From positions 1 through 64,000 of the forward strand of contig CAYGPI010000002.1 in the NCBI GenBank assembly GCA_964351745.1: 64,000 nucleotides of DNA. The letters run 5' to 3'. The notes beneath the pieces are model-generated. The model did not search any database and was not told where the DNA came from. It saw only the letters and a program-made list of their open reading frames with translations. This DNA is from CAYNJF01 sp964351745. Its GTDB lineage: Bacteria; Pseudomonadota; Gammaproteobacteria; Berkiellales; Berkiellaceae. Both the position numbers and the translations under genes were made by a program. Of the stretch, positions 41,711-50,310 are shown one piece after another. Positions within the stretch are counted from its first letter, which is position 1. Each line of letters opens with the position of its first letter.

Positions 41711-42040
41711 ATGCGTAAAGAAGACAATATTAACATCAATGGTATTCAAATCGCTGTTAAAGAGCTTACTGTTGCTGAAGTTCGTCACTGGATGATGGAT
41801 TTGGTGCAAAGAGAAGAGACTAATAATAACTCTGATACAATTGAGTTTGTGATAGATCAAGCATTCTTTGATGATATAGGGATCAGTGATGTTTTACGCA
41901 TGACTGATTTATCTAGTGATTTAATCAAAGAGCTTACTCCATCTCAACTTCGCTTAGTTATTGCTAGGTGTAAGGCGTTGAATCCGGATTTTTTCGGCAT
42001 GAGGAAGAGGGTGTTAGGACCAGCATTAAGCAGAGCTTAA
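41711..42040 (+). CDS. Tail assembly chaperone G-like
   Basis: The 109-aa zero-frame product of the G/GT pair. It is helical and charged (VAEVRHWMMDLVQREE, DIGISDVLRMTDLSSDLIKELTPSQLRLVIARCKALNPDFF) and lies between the tail tube and tape measure genes, exactly where gpG-type chaperones are encoded. A TTTTTTC slippery sequence at 41989-41995 lies near its 3' end and its -1 frame remains open for another ~48 codons (see GT). Confidence 0.85.
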   Translation: MRKEDNININGIQIAVKELTVAEVRHWMMDLVQREETNNNSDTIEFVIDQAFFDDIGISDVLRMTDLSSDLIKELTPSQLRLVIARCKALNPDFFGMRKRVLGPALSRA

Positions 42041-42141
42041 AAAAATTAGAGCAAAACTGCTTGTTATTGGTTGAGCGTGGCCACGTCCATGTGTGGGATT
42101 ATGCTTGGGATATTTTTAATATCCTGTTAAATTCAAAATAA
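41711..42141 (+). CDS. Frameshifted GT tail chaperone fusion
   Basis: If the ribosome slips back one base on T TTT TTC (41989-41995, codons GAT TTT TTC in frame 0), translation continues from 41995 in the -1 frame to a TAA at 42139-42141, adding about 48 residues that end WDYAWDIFNILLNSK. The product is about 143 aa. This mirrors lambda gpG-GT, where the GT product binds the tape measure during tail assembly. The -1 extension has the Leu-rich, aromatic look of a T domain and lies directly before a tape measure gene (the moron intervenes). Confidence 0.75.
41989..41995 (+). promoter_or_regulatory. Programmed -1 frameshift slippery site T TTT TTC
   Basis: TTTTTTC at 41989-41995 fits X XXY YYZ in the zero frame of the G gene, one of the strongest known -1 heptamers. 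A clear downstream stem-loop was not identified by eye. Confidence 0.75.
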
Positions 42142-42448
42142 CACTATATCTAAAAATAACTAAACCAACAATTATAAGTCCAAGCCATGAGAGCATTGGA
42201 GTTTTAAATGGATAGTCTTTTTTGAAGGTTGGAATTGCTTTTTCTATGTTTTGAAAAGATATTGTATTTGAACATTCGGGACAAGTTAGCATGAAATGCT
42301 TTTTCCAGGGATAGATTGGTATGAACCAAATATGACCATATTCTTGTACCCCGTGTAAAGCTAATTCGCTATGCTTGCAATAATCACATTCTTCCTCAAC
42401 GCAATAGTGTCTCTTAAGCTTCATGGTTGATTTTCCCCATATTAGCAT
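42116..42448 (-). CDS. Inverted cargo gene: zinc-ribbon protein with C-terminal TM
   Basis: A 110-aa protein on the opposite strand between GT and tape measure, so a moron. It has zinc-ribbon-like cysteines (CDYCKHSE and LTCPECSN, about residues 21-27 and 54-61) and a C-terminal transmembrane helix (MLSWLGLIIVGLVIFRY). The N-terminal region faces the cytoplasm by inference. A start 8 codons later (MKLKRH) is possible. It could sense or block something at the membrane, for instance superinfection, but no function is known. Confidence 0.6.
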   Translation of the reverse strand: MLIWGKSTMKLKRHYCVEEECDYCKHSELALHGVQEYGHIWFIPIYPWKKHFMLTCPECSNTISFQNIEKAIPTFKKDYPFKTPMLSWLGLIIVGLVIFRYSVILNLTGY

Positions 42449-42551
42449 TTATATAATCTCCGGCATTAGGAATTCAGTTAACTATGCAAAATGTTGTTTC
42501 AGTTTATTAAAATCAATTAGTAAAATTGAACGGATACATGTTCTTTAAAAA

Positions 42552-44945
42552 ATGACTCAATCATCAGTTGTACTTAATCTTAAGGCTGATACTTCAGCTT
42601 TTTCTAATTCCATTCGCCAAGCAGAGCAGGAGTTTTCTTCTCGCTTTAAGCAGATGGGTAGTACCTCAAGCGCCCAGTCTAAACAAATAAAAGGAAATTT
42701 CAATAATATTGGAGAAAGTGCTAAGAAATTTAGCTCACATATTAGGCAAGCAGCCAAGCAATTAACAGTAATGGCAGGTGCAGCTGCTGGTGTTGGGTTC
42801 TTAGCAAAGAAGATGCTTGATACTGCTGATAACCTAGCAAAAACTGCTGATCGTATTGGCTTTACTACTGATGCTCTTCAAGAGTTACGCTTTGCTGCTT
42901 CTCAGACCGGAGTCGCGACATTAAAGCTTGATACTTCACTTGAACGATTTACAAAGCGCATTGGTGAGGCTTCCGCTGGTATGGGGGCTGCAGCTTCTAC
43001 ATATAAACGATTGGGTATATCTGTCACAGAGGCTGATGGTTCATTACGTACATCTGAGTCTGTATTAAATGAGGTTGCCAACGCTCTTCAAGGTATGGAG
43101 TCCCAGGCTGAAAAGGCTGCGGTAACAGCCGCCCTATTTGGACGAGAAGGGGTTGCTTTAAGTTTGTTGCTCAATACTGGAGCGAAGGGGATTAAAGAGT
43201 ATAGAGACCAAGCTAAAGCTCTTGGGCTGGTCATTGATGAAGAGTTACTGCGCAACTCTGAAAAGGCTGTTGATCAAATAGATATTCTTACTCGAATTAT
43301 TAAGGCTCAATTGATTACTGCCTTCATTCAACTTGCACCCAGCGTTATTAACTTTACACAAGGAATCGTTTCATCCATACCGGCTATGAAAGAATTAATT
43401 TCTAGCTTATCAGGGATTAAAGATGCTCTGGTTTTCATTGGAAAAGTAGTAATTGGCATCAAGTTAGTCAGCTTTTCTAAGGGGCTGATAAGCATGTCAA
43501 AATCCTTCGCAATAACAGCAGGCGCTGCTGCTAAGTTTAGCGCTAGCATGGTTCTTATGAGCAAAGCTTTGAAAGGGATTGGAATAGGTTTAGCGGTCGG
43601 GGTTGCTGTTGAAGCCCTATCATTGTTTAAACAACATTTGGACTTTAAGGAAAGCGTCAGCAATTACCTTCAATCTCAAAAAACTATCATTAAGGCTAAT
43701 CAGAAGTTCGCTAACTTTATTAAGTTAAATATTGACCAGTTTAAAAACCTTTCCAAGGCTGAGCAAATTTCATATAAAGAGCGCCTACTAGGTGCGCAGC
43801 AATATTGGAATGCTCGTTTAAGCTTAGAATCAAGAAAAGATTATCAAAGCGACACAGCCTTTGAAGCTGCAAGAGAAAATCGTATACTATTGAATCAGAT
43901 CTCCGAAGTCGATAGTATTTTAACTCAGCGAGACAGCCTCGCAAGTAATCATGCCCAACAGTTAGATAGTATTAAACAAGAAGAAACGTTTCAACTCAAA
44001 GCCAAGTTGAAAGAGCAACTGTCTGCTTATGATCAAGCCAACAATCAGTTAAAGTCTCTTCAAGATAAGCGTCTGAATATTGCTAAAGAGTTTCAGCAAC
44101 TGATTCAGGAGATAAATCAGCCTAAGCGCAAGGCAGCAGAAGATTTAACGGTGTTAGATATAACTGCAGCGCAGACTGCAGCAAAAGCAGCGCTTAATAA
44201 TGGTGATATTGACCAGGCATATCAAGCAATCAATAGTGCAAAAAGCATTATCCAATCTCTCTCAAAAACAGGAAACGTAACTAAGTCATATTTAACTGAG
44301 CAAGCTAAAGCCACCGCTAAGATTGCAGAAGGTATTGTTCAATCCGAAATCCAGGCTCAGGAAAAAAATATTGCTCTCGTTAGAGACAATATAACTCAAA
44401 TTAAGGCAGATGCTGAAGGGTTACATCGTTTATCAATAGACTTTGATGTCGATAGTGCACTTCAATCAGCTGAAGAAATGCGCAATCAAATACAAGCCCA
44501 ATTAAAAAATAATCCAATTTTAATCCCAGCTGTTGTAGTACCCGAAGGTCAAAGCATAGACAGTAGGGCTGATAGCATTATAAAACCACAAAAGAGAGCT
44601 AGAGGAGGCTTATTGTCAGGGCCAGGCACCTCGATGAGCGATTCAATTCTTGCTAGGCTCTCTACCGGTGAGTTTGTTGTTAGAGCATCAGCAGTAAAAC
44701 GCTATGGTGTAAACCTATTAAACAAAATAAATCATATGCAATTACCAAAATTCGCGACAGGTGGACCTGTCCCTCCAAGGGTACCGGCATTGTCACAGAG
44801 CTCCCCATCAAGTAGCCAGACTGCATCCCTTACATTAAATTTAGGCTCAAATAATTTTGCCATTCAAACTCAAAATGTTGATGTTGTTCAAGCTTTAACC
44901 AAAGCGGTTGCCCGTGAGGCCTTGAAGAGTGGCAGACGGATTTAA
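42552..44945 (+). CDS. Tape measure protein
   Basis: A 797-aa protein, the largest in the tail module. It starts with coiled-coil helices (SFSNSIRQAEQEFSSRFKQM), then a TM-like hydrophobic stretch (VGFLAKKMLDTADNLAKTADRIGFTTDALQELRFAASQTG), long helices and the conserved C-terminal ARGGLLSGPGTSMSDSILARLSTGEFVVRASAVKRYG of siphovirus tape measures. By the usual ~1.5 A per residue it predicts a tail near 120 nm. It is downstream of the G/GT chaperones, with an inverted cargo gene between. Confidence 0.9.
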   Translation: MTQSSVVLNLKADTSAFSNSIRQAEQEFSSRFKQMGSTSSAQSKQIKGNFNNIGESAKKFSSHIRQAAKQLTVMAGAAAGVGFLAKKMLDTADNLAKTADRIGFTTDALQELRFAASQTGVATLKLDTSLERFTKRIGEASAGMGAAASTYKRLGISVTEADGSLRTSESVLNEVANALQGMESQAEKAAVTAALFGREGVALSLLLNTGAKGIKEYRDQAKALGLVIDEELLRNSEKAVDQIDILTRIIKAQLITAFIQLAPSVINFTQGIVSSIPAMKELISSLSGIKDALVFIGKVVIGIKLVSFSKGLISMSKSFAITAGAAAKFSASMVLMSKALKGIGIGLAVGVAVEALSLFKQHLDFKESVSNYLQSQKTIIKANQKFANFIKLNIDQFKNLSKAEQISYKERLLGAQQYWNARLSLESRKDYQSDTAFEAARENRILLNQISEVDSILTQRDSLASNHAQQLDSIKQEETFQLKAKLKEQLSAYDQANNQLKSLQDKRLNIAKEFQQLIQEINQPKRKAAEDLTVLDITAAQTAAKAALNNGDIDQAYQAINSAKSIIQSLSKTGNVTKSYLTEQAKATAKIAEGIVQSEIQAQEKNIALVRDNITQIKADAEGLHRLSIDFDVDSALQSAEEMRNQIQAQLKNNPILIPAVVVPEGQSIDSRADSIIKPQKRARGGLLSGPGTSMSDSILARLSTGEFVVRASAVKRYGVNLLNKINHMQLPKFATGGPVPPRVPALSQSSPSSSQTASLTLNLGSNNFAIQTQNVDVVQALTKAVAREALKSGRRI

Positions 44946-44950
44946 AAGTA

Positions 44951-45652
44951 TTAGCTCTCTAACTGTTTTAATAGCTCCGGGTTCTTTTCGCGAGCTCTAT
45001 CAAAGAATGGTTCATCATAAACTAATCCGTGTATTTGATGTCTATTAAAAAAAGTAAGTCGCCAAATAGAAGCGATGCTATTAGGGACATCTTTAATTAG
45101 AGCGTATTCAGCATAAAACACTCGATTATCGATATTTTGCGTATCAGGCACAATTTGTAAGTGGTGAAAAATATTAGGGTTATATTTCATTTCATCAAAA
45201 ATTTTCATATGCAACTCTTTTGCTGTGTTTATAGGTTTCCGAAAGATTGCGGAATAAAGGCCCTTAACTATGCGTTCTCCCATTTCTTTCATGACTAATC
45301 TATTTTCTTTTGTAAGCATAATCAGAGAAACATTTGGGTTAACATGTGATACCTGAGAACTCAACTTTTGCTTGAGTTTTTGCTGTCCGTTATTTAATAC
45401 TTGCATCATCTCATTAAAGTATTCTTTCATTACTATATCTGAAGATTCTGGATCTGCACCGATCCTAAATCCTAGTAAAATTTTGAAGTAAGGATCTAAT
45501 AGTTTTCCAAAATGGTTATTGCATTTGAAGCAACACGGCACTTTGATCAAGTTGTTTTGTAATGTTGGCCGAATAGACTTCGGAAATATCAGTTTTGGTG
45601 GGACATGGTCCTTGGTATTTGCATTTTCGCTAGAACAATAGGCACATAGCAT
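44951..45652 (-). CDS. HNH-like endonuclease, inverted cargo gene
   Basis: A 233-aa protein from ATG 45652 (a GTG ten codons earlier is within the likely promoter). The N-terminal part has CAYCSSENANTKDHVPPKLIF and VPCCFKCNNHFGKLLDP, the zinc and DH/CN signatures of an HNH-type nuclease. The rest is helical with a VFYAEYALIK segment. It is on the opposite strand to the tail operon and directly after the tape measure, so it behaves as a moron or homing-type endonuclease. Superinfection or host-DNA targets are speculative. Confidence 0.65.
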   Translation of the reverse strand: MLCAYCSSENANTKDHVPPKLIFPKSIRPTLQNNLIKVPCCFKCNNHFGKLLDPYFKILLGFRIGADPESSDIVMKEYFNEMMQVLNNGQQKLKQKLSSQVSHVNPNVSLIMLTKENRLVMKEMGERIVKGLYSAIFRKPINTAKELHMKIFDEMKYNPNIFHHLQIVPDTQNIDNRVFYAEYALIKDVPNSIASIWRLTFFNRHQIHGLVYDEPFFDRAREKNPELLKQLES

Positions 45653-45716
45653 TTTAATACTCTTCTGTGATAGAAATTTCACTTATTGTACAGGATACTA
45701 ATATAATTATAAAACT

Positions 45717-46226
45717 ATGAACTTTGAATTAAACGATCTTAAAATACCAATATTAGGTCGATTAGATTTCATTCAATCCTATGAAATGATTGGTGGTACT
45801 ATTACCAAACGCATGCAATCTGGCAGAGCTATTAAACAGACGCATTTCAATAAGATTCGAACTGTCTTATCTGGACAAGGTTGGTTACCCGTTGGTTTAG
45901 ATGGGCTGAATTACTCAGAACCACAAACTCTAAAGTGTGCAGCGCCTAGAGCTATTTCTAGCACAGTAAATGAATTCACAATTCCATCAGCAAGAAGAGG
46001 TGATTACGGCTTTGAGCCCAGAGGATATGCATTAGTTGCTTGTGATTTAGTGGAAACAATAATTATTCTAAATACAGATATTGTTACCTTAGATATTATT
46101 CAGGGAGCTACATCATACCAAGTACATTATTATCCTGAGCTTTTAGTCTTTGCTGAGCCACCACAGATACAAGGGAATATGTCTGGTGCTGAATTTAGTT
46201 GGACTTTAACTTGTGAGGAGGTTTAG
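45717..46226 (+). CDS. Tail/baseplate protein, unknown
   Basis: A 169-aa protein, first of the unfamiliar tail-tip module after the tape measure. It is rich in beta strands (KIRTVLSGQGWLPVGLDGLNYS, DYGFEPRGYALVACDLVETIIILNTDIVTLDIIQGATSY). Some such proteins in siphovirus distal tails are baseplate hub partners. Its stop (TAG) overlaps the GTG start of the next gene. Structural role by context only. Confidence 0.6.
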   Translation: MNFELNDLKIPILGRLDFIQSYEMIGGTITKRMQSGRAIKQTHFNKIRTVLSGQGWLPVGLDGLNYSEPQTLKCAAPRAISSTVNEFTIPSARRGDYGFEPRGYALVACDLVETIIILNTDIVTLDIIQGATSYQVHYYPELLVFAEPPQIQGNMSGAEFSWTLTCEEV

Positions 46227-46597
46227 TGCAGAAGTTTATTAATAATTGGTCTACTATTCTAATAGAACCCTTAAGCCCCTCAGACACAGCTATTGCAGTT
46301 GATACTGATTCTACAAATCGTTTAAGATCTGATTTCCAACAGGGAGACTACTATATTCTGACATTGGATGATGGCATGAATATTGAGATTATATATGTTG
46401 AAAATATAATTAATAATCGTTTGTTGGTAAGTCGTGCCCAGGAACAATCTTTGAGGAAATCATGGGGGAAAGGAACCAAAGCTGAGGTAAGGGTAACAGC
46501 CAAATCTCTAAACACCTTTAGCACCCTGTTGGATGCAGCTTTAACAATTGAAGGAGATGTTCTAGTTTCACCCGAAGGTAATATTTTATATTTATGA
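46226..46597 (+). CDS. Tail-module protein, unknown
   Basis: A 123-aa beta-rich protein starting at GTG 46226, coupled to the preceding gene by a one-base overlap. The segment PLSPSDTAIAVDTDSTNRLRSDFQQGDYYILTLDDGMNIEIIYVENI reads like a beta-sandwich of a tail decorator or baseplate component. No family is recognised. Its 3' end overlaps the inverted cargo gene by 6 nt. Confidence 0.55.
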   Translation: MQKFINNWSTILIEPLSPSDTAIAVDTDSTNRLRSDFQQGDYYILTLDDGMNIEIIYVENIINNRLLVSRAQEQSLRKSWGKGTKAEVRVTAKSLNTFSTLLDAALTIEGDVLVSPEGNILYL

Positions 46598-46888
46598 AGT
46601 GCAACAATATTTAATCAACAGAGGTAATATTAAGGCAACAATAGAAATTGAAAAGGCAAGCCAAGCAACTGTGTTTCGTTGTTTTTGAAGAGACAGTATT
46701 GCACTTTTATACATTTCATCTTTTTCATTATTTTTTTTTAATATGAACCGGTTGCTCTCGTCTATCTTCCAGCTATCTGTCCCATATATTTTCTGATTTA
46801 TCCTTCTTTGGGTTTCATCGGGGCCTAATTGTTCCAGTTTGTCTTGGAATTTATACATTTCTTCATCTGTAGGTATAGGTCCAGCCAT
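46592..46888 (-). CDS. Inverted cargo gene: small C-tail-anchored protein
   Basis: A 98-aa protein on the minus strand within the tail operon, starting MAGPIPTDEEMYKFQDKLEQLG with GAGG 6 nt upstream; longer starts lack one. The C-terminus has one transmembrane helix (VAWLAFSISIVALILPLLIKY). The middle is highly charged. It is a typical moron. A superinfection-exclusion or lysogeny role is possible but unproven. Confidence 0.58.
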   Translation of the reverse strand: MAGPIPTDEEMYKFQDKLEQLGPDETQRRINQKIYGTDSWKIDESNRFILKKNNEKDEMYKSAILSLQKQRNTVAWLAFSISIVALILPLLIKYCCTS

Positions 46889-46968
46889 TGATGCCTCTAA
46901 TTTGAAAGAACATTTAAATAATAGCAAATAAAAATTCTAGAATTATGAACAGCGTAATAAGGTGAAAT

Positions 46969-47475
46969 ATGCCCCAACATATACTCATAAGTACAAGTGA
47001 ACCTAATCAAACGCCAAAATACATAGGTCAAGAATATTTTGATCTAAATACAAAGAAATTCTACAAAGCGGCTGGCACGAACCAATCAGATTGGCAATTA
47101 TTAGGCAGTGGTAGTAGTACAGGAAGCACAAATTCATTTTTCTCATCTACTCATGTTATTGATAATATAGAAGGGCCTGGCACAGTCGAACTAAGTATAA
47201 CTAATCCTATTTATACTGTGAATATGGGAGGCCCTGGTATTAAAATAATCAACTTGCCTTCTGCTTTAGAACTGAATAAAAAGCATTCGTTCATTTTATT
47301 TGGTCAAAATACTCAAGGGTCGGCAATTACAGTGCAAATCGGTGATGGCACGAATGTGAAATGGGATGGGGGCAGTGGTCCTACTTTCTCAACAGGGGAT
47401 GTGATAGTTGAAATCCTGTTATTTACCCTTGATGGTGGTAACCAATGGTATGGGAAAGTGCTCGGTAGCTATTAA
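46969..47475 (+). CDS. Tail tip protein, unknown
   Basis: A 168-aa beta-rich protein starting MPQHILISTSEPNQTPKYIGQEYFD. The glycine-serine linker (LGSGSSTGSTN, about residues 45-55) separates a short N-terminal domain from a beta-rich C-terminal domain (TVELSITNPIYTVNMGGPGIKIINLPS). It resembles short fibre-base or spike-accessory proteins by composition only. Its stop overlaps the next gene's ATG (47475). Confidence 0.5.
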   Translation: MPQHILISTSEPNQTPKYIGQEYFDLNTKKFYKAAGTNQSDWQLLGSGSSTGSTNSFFSSTHVIDNIEGPGTVELSITNPIYTVNMGGPGIKIINLPSALELNKKHSFILFGQNTQGSAITVQIGDGTNVKWDGGSGPTFSTGDVIVEILLFTLDGGNQWYGKVLGSY

Positions 47476-49409
47476 TGATAAATAGCTTTGCTATTAACTC
47501 AGCTCCTATAAATGGCACAAGCGAAAATGTTGGCAAACTTCTCCTAGAATTGCAGGTTAAAGTCTCTTCGCCCACCCAAGTAGCCCAAATGCACCTTCCT
47601 CTAAAAATAGTCTCATTCAATAGAGCAATCATTGCCTTACCTTTATCTATTGAAGTGCATCACCCGGCTGGTCAAATAAGCCTACCGATTCATGTCAATC
47701 GCTATGCAACATCTTCTTTAGAGCTGCCTTTATCTATTCATAGCGTTGAGCTATCTAATTTGAACCAGCAATCACTTCAATGGAAAATTAGATTAATTAT
47801 TGATGGTATAGATGTTTCCTCCAACTTAACTGACAGTTTAAGGGTGGAAGCTGAAGAAGGTGCAGCCAAAATTGCTGAATTTACATTGGTGCCGTTTTCA
47901 GGACAGATTTCAGTAACTAAATGGCTTGGGAAGCAGGTGTTAATTTATTTTCAGGCATTTAAAGCTGAGCAGAAGTATCCAAGCGAATGGATTATTTTTC
48001 AAGGTGTGATAGATGAGCCTGTGTATGATCCAACGTCAAGGTTGACTAAATTTATTTGCACAGATCAATTGCAGGAGAAGGTTAGCTCTTTAAGTACTGA
48101 TGATATAAGCGAGTTACTTAATGGGTATTGGAGTCCCCTTGTTTCTGATACGACAGATGATAATTGGCAGTACGCTCAAGATTTATTATCAAGTGTACCC
48201 TCAAGTTTGGAGCTAGACCGATATCATGAATTGAAAGTGACCCCTTGGAGAGCAAAGCAAGTTCCTGATTTGGTGTTTAATGAAGATAATATTTTTTACC
48301 AAAGCATAGAAGTTCAATTGGCTAACAGAAGAGAAATTCATAATATAATGAATTTGTCTGCTCAATATCGATTTCCAAGACTCAAGCAACGTGAAATCAT
48401 ATATGAATATCAATATCCTTATAGTTTCTGTGGACAAAGCCACAGGAATTCAACTCTACCTAATGTCGATATGATTAGTCAGGCAGTAGAAGGGACAGGG
48501 TGGCATTTGCAAGATGACATCCACTATGTTCACCAGCGAGGCTCTGGTTGGGTATCCTGTGGAGGTGTGGTTTTTGGTTACCTTATTAGTGAAGAGCTGC
48601 GCAAGCATTTAGTGCGGGACGCGTATTTTAGGTTGTCAAAGCGTTATGTTCAATCAATCACAGAGCAACTGGAGTTAATAGTAGAGTCCAAAAACTCTAT
48701 TAAGCAGTTTGGAGAAATACCAATGAGAGACAGCTTGACCTATAGTTCTCAAGTGAATATTGATAAGTTTACCCAGACAGAAAGATATGAGCCCCCCCTT
48801 GATGGCAGCACCTTGGATGAAGCCGGTGATTATGTTTTTGACGCAGATGCTAGAAATGAATTGAACTTGGCTATCATTACAAAACTAAATCAAGCAAAAA
48901 CATCAATCCAAAAATCGCATAGAAATAATTTAGTAAGTTTTAAAGCCTCGATGTCTCCTTTTATTGAGCGTGATCACACAATTCGGCTGGATACGGCTAA
49001 CGTAACCGCGCAGGGTAAAGTTAGACATATCATTCATGAATGTGATTTCAATCTTGGCAAATGTGAAACAAGTGTTACTTTTTCGATATCTCGTACGGAT
49101 AATGATGAGCCTAGGGTCGCACAAGCTCTGGTAGCTCCAGACAAAATTAGTAACCCTGTTAATGGAGATTTGATTATTCGCACTATTTTGCCATCACATT
49201 TAGGTGGCAAGCTAAACTCTCCCCTCTATGACGAGAATTGGGATGGTTATATTGGTAATGAGCATCCTGAAGTAGGGGCTCAACCTTATCAAGAGAGATT
49301 TATTGTTCCCACGCCAGCTATTGAGAAAGAGCAGATCCCTGGTATCTACCATGCGAGTACTCGGTATCACATTGATGTGCCAAATGAACTTTTACTATTA
49401 TCAGCATAG
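47475..49409 (+). CDS. Baseplate hub-like tail protein
   Basis: A 644-aa protein. The first 100 residues carry short beta repeats (HLPLKIVSFN, LPLSIEVHHPAGQISLPIHV, LELPLSIHSVEL). From about residue 110 it has the look of a gpD/gp27-type hub (WKIRLIIDGIDVSSNLTDSLRVEAEEGAAKIAEFTLVPF), followed by VLIYFQAFKAEQKYPSEWIIFQGVIDEPVYDP. It should connect the tube to the tip. No lambda J-like protein is present, so this module is not lambda-derived. Confidence 0.55.
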   Translation: MINSFAINSAPINGTSENVGKLLLELQVKVSSPTQVAQMHLPLKIVSFNRAIIALPLSIEVHHPAGQISLPIHVNRYATSSLELPLSIHSVELSNLNQQSLQWKIRLIIDGIDVSSNLTDSLRVEAEEGAAKIAEFTLVPFSGQISVTKWLGKQVLIYFQAFKAEQKYPSEWIIFQGVIDEPVYDPTSRLTKFICTDQLQEKVSSLSTDDISELLNGYWSPLVSDTTDDNWQYAQDLLSSVPSSLELDRYHELKVTPWRAKQVPDLVFNEDNIFYQSIEVQLANRREIHNIMNLSAQYRFPRLKQREIIYEYQYPYSFCGQSHRNSTLPNVDMISQAVEGTGWHLQDDIHYVHQRGSGWVSCGGVVFGYLISEELRKHLVRDAYFRLSKRYVQSITEQLELIVESKNSIKQFGEIPMRDSLTYSSQVNIDKFTQTERYEPPLDGSTLDEAGDYVFDADARNELNLAIITKLNQAKTSIQKSHRNNLVSFKASMSPFIERDHTIRLDTANVTAQGKVRHIIHECDFNLGKCETSVTFSISRTDNDEPRVAQALVAPDKISNPVNGDLIIRTILPSHLGGKLNSPLYDENWDGYIGNEHPEVGAQPYQERFIVPTPAIEKEQIPGIYHASTRYHIDVPNELLLLSA

Positions 49410-49418
49410 GATGAACTT

Positions 49419-49847
49419 ATGACGATTTCACTAGGGTTTTATCTAGATGCTAATTTAACCAATTTGATTAGTGCTCCCCTTAGTTTTGAGCAAGCAATAG
49501 ATGGTTCAAGTGGTCCTCAAATAAGGGTTGTCTATATTGGAGCTAGGGCAATGAATCGAAAATTTGAATCTGAGGTCAATCCTGGAGGAGATCCAATCAT
49601 AGTGTCTGTTATAGATAATCATCCTGGAGAGGGGCAAGAGGCTTCTAGTGTTAAGTTGGCATTAGATCCAAATGATTTAATTAATGCCACATCAGGTGAA
49701 GCTTTGGCGTTACCTGCGACTATTCTGTCTGGCACTACTAATGTGATCCCAATTTATATTCAGGTAGAAGATAAGCAGGGCAAAGTTGGGTTAGACAACT
49801 CGTTAAGCTTGATGACTAATAGTATTATTGAGATAGAGATACCCTAA
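49419..49847 (+). CDS. Tail-module protein, unknown
   Basis: A 142-aa protein with an acidic, beta-rich sequence (LGFYLDANLTNLISAPLSFEQAIDG, LALDPNDLINATSGEALALPATILSG, IPIYIQVEDKQGKVGLDNSL). It has no cysteine or membrane helix. The start has a weak ribosome site. Its one-base overlap with the next gene shows coupled translation. A structural role in the tail tip is likely from context only. Confidence 0.5.
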   Translation: MTISLGFYLDANLTNLISAPLSFEQAIDGSSGPQIRVVYIGARAMNRKFESEVNPGGDPIIVSVIDNHPGEGQEASSVKLALDPNDLINATSGEALALPATILSGTTNVIPIYIQVEDKQGKVGLDNSLSLMTNSIIEIEIP

Positions 49848-50173
49848 TGAAGAATACTAATGCTCGTTTTGTCCAAGATATAAATCGAATAGTCAAAGTG
49901 CAGCAGGGCAAACAAGCTAGTCTTTCAGACATTCAGGTTGAGCCTATTGCGCCAGGTCGTGGTATTGGAGAGAAAAGGCAAGATAACCTTTCATCAGGTA
50001 TTGCATCCCCGTTGAAGGAGTTAGGAGACCAGCGTGAATATTATGAGCCAGAGATGATGACAAGCAGTGATGGGCTATTTGTGATGGAAAAACAAGCTAT
50101 TAAAAAGGCCGTGTTTGAAGATAGAGATGGGGAAGAGGTTGTAATTGAGTTTTCTAAGCTAGATCTATACTAG
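49847..50173 (+). CDS. Tail-module protein, unknown
   Basis: A 108-aa protein, basic at the start (NARFVQDINRIVKVQQGKQASL) and acidic at the end. It may be a small tail-tip chaperone or plug. It shares one base with the upstream gene. No domain is recognised. Confidence 0.5.
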   Translation: MKNTNARFVQDINRIVKVQQGKQASLSDIQVEPIAPGRGIGEKRQDNLSSGIASPLKELGDQREYYEPEMMTSSDGLFVMEKQAIKKAVFEDRDGEEVVIEFSKLDLY

Positions 50174-50270
50174 TTGGCTGCCAAAATATGGTTGGTTATC
50201 AAATAATGTTGCGCCGCGAAACTGTGACGAGTATTATAATCTTGATTTAATGTAGCTACCACACTTCTCC

Positions 50271-50276
50271 TATAAT
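50271..50276 (+). promoter_or_regulatory. Putative moron promoter (-10 TATAAT)
   Basis: A perfect TATAAT at 50271-50276 lies in the otherwise noncoding gap 50174-50310, about 35 nt before the ATG of the 50311 gene. The -35 (TAATGT-like) is weak. It suggests that the inserted gene is transcribed independently of the late operon. Confidence 0.35.
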
Positions 50277-50310
50277 GTAGAGTGGTTTTACAGCATAATA
50301 CTAGGAGCAA

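Noticed and set aside
43328..43663. 111-aa minus-strand ORF
   Set aside because: Antisense shadow of the tape measure gene.
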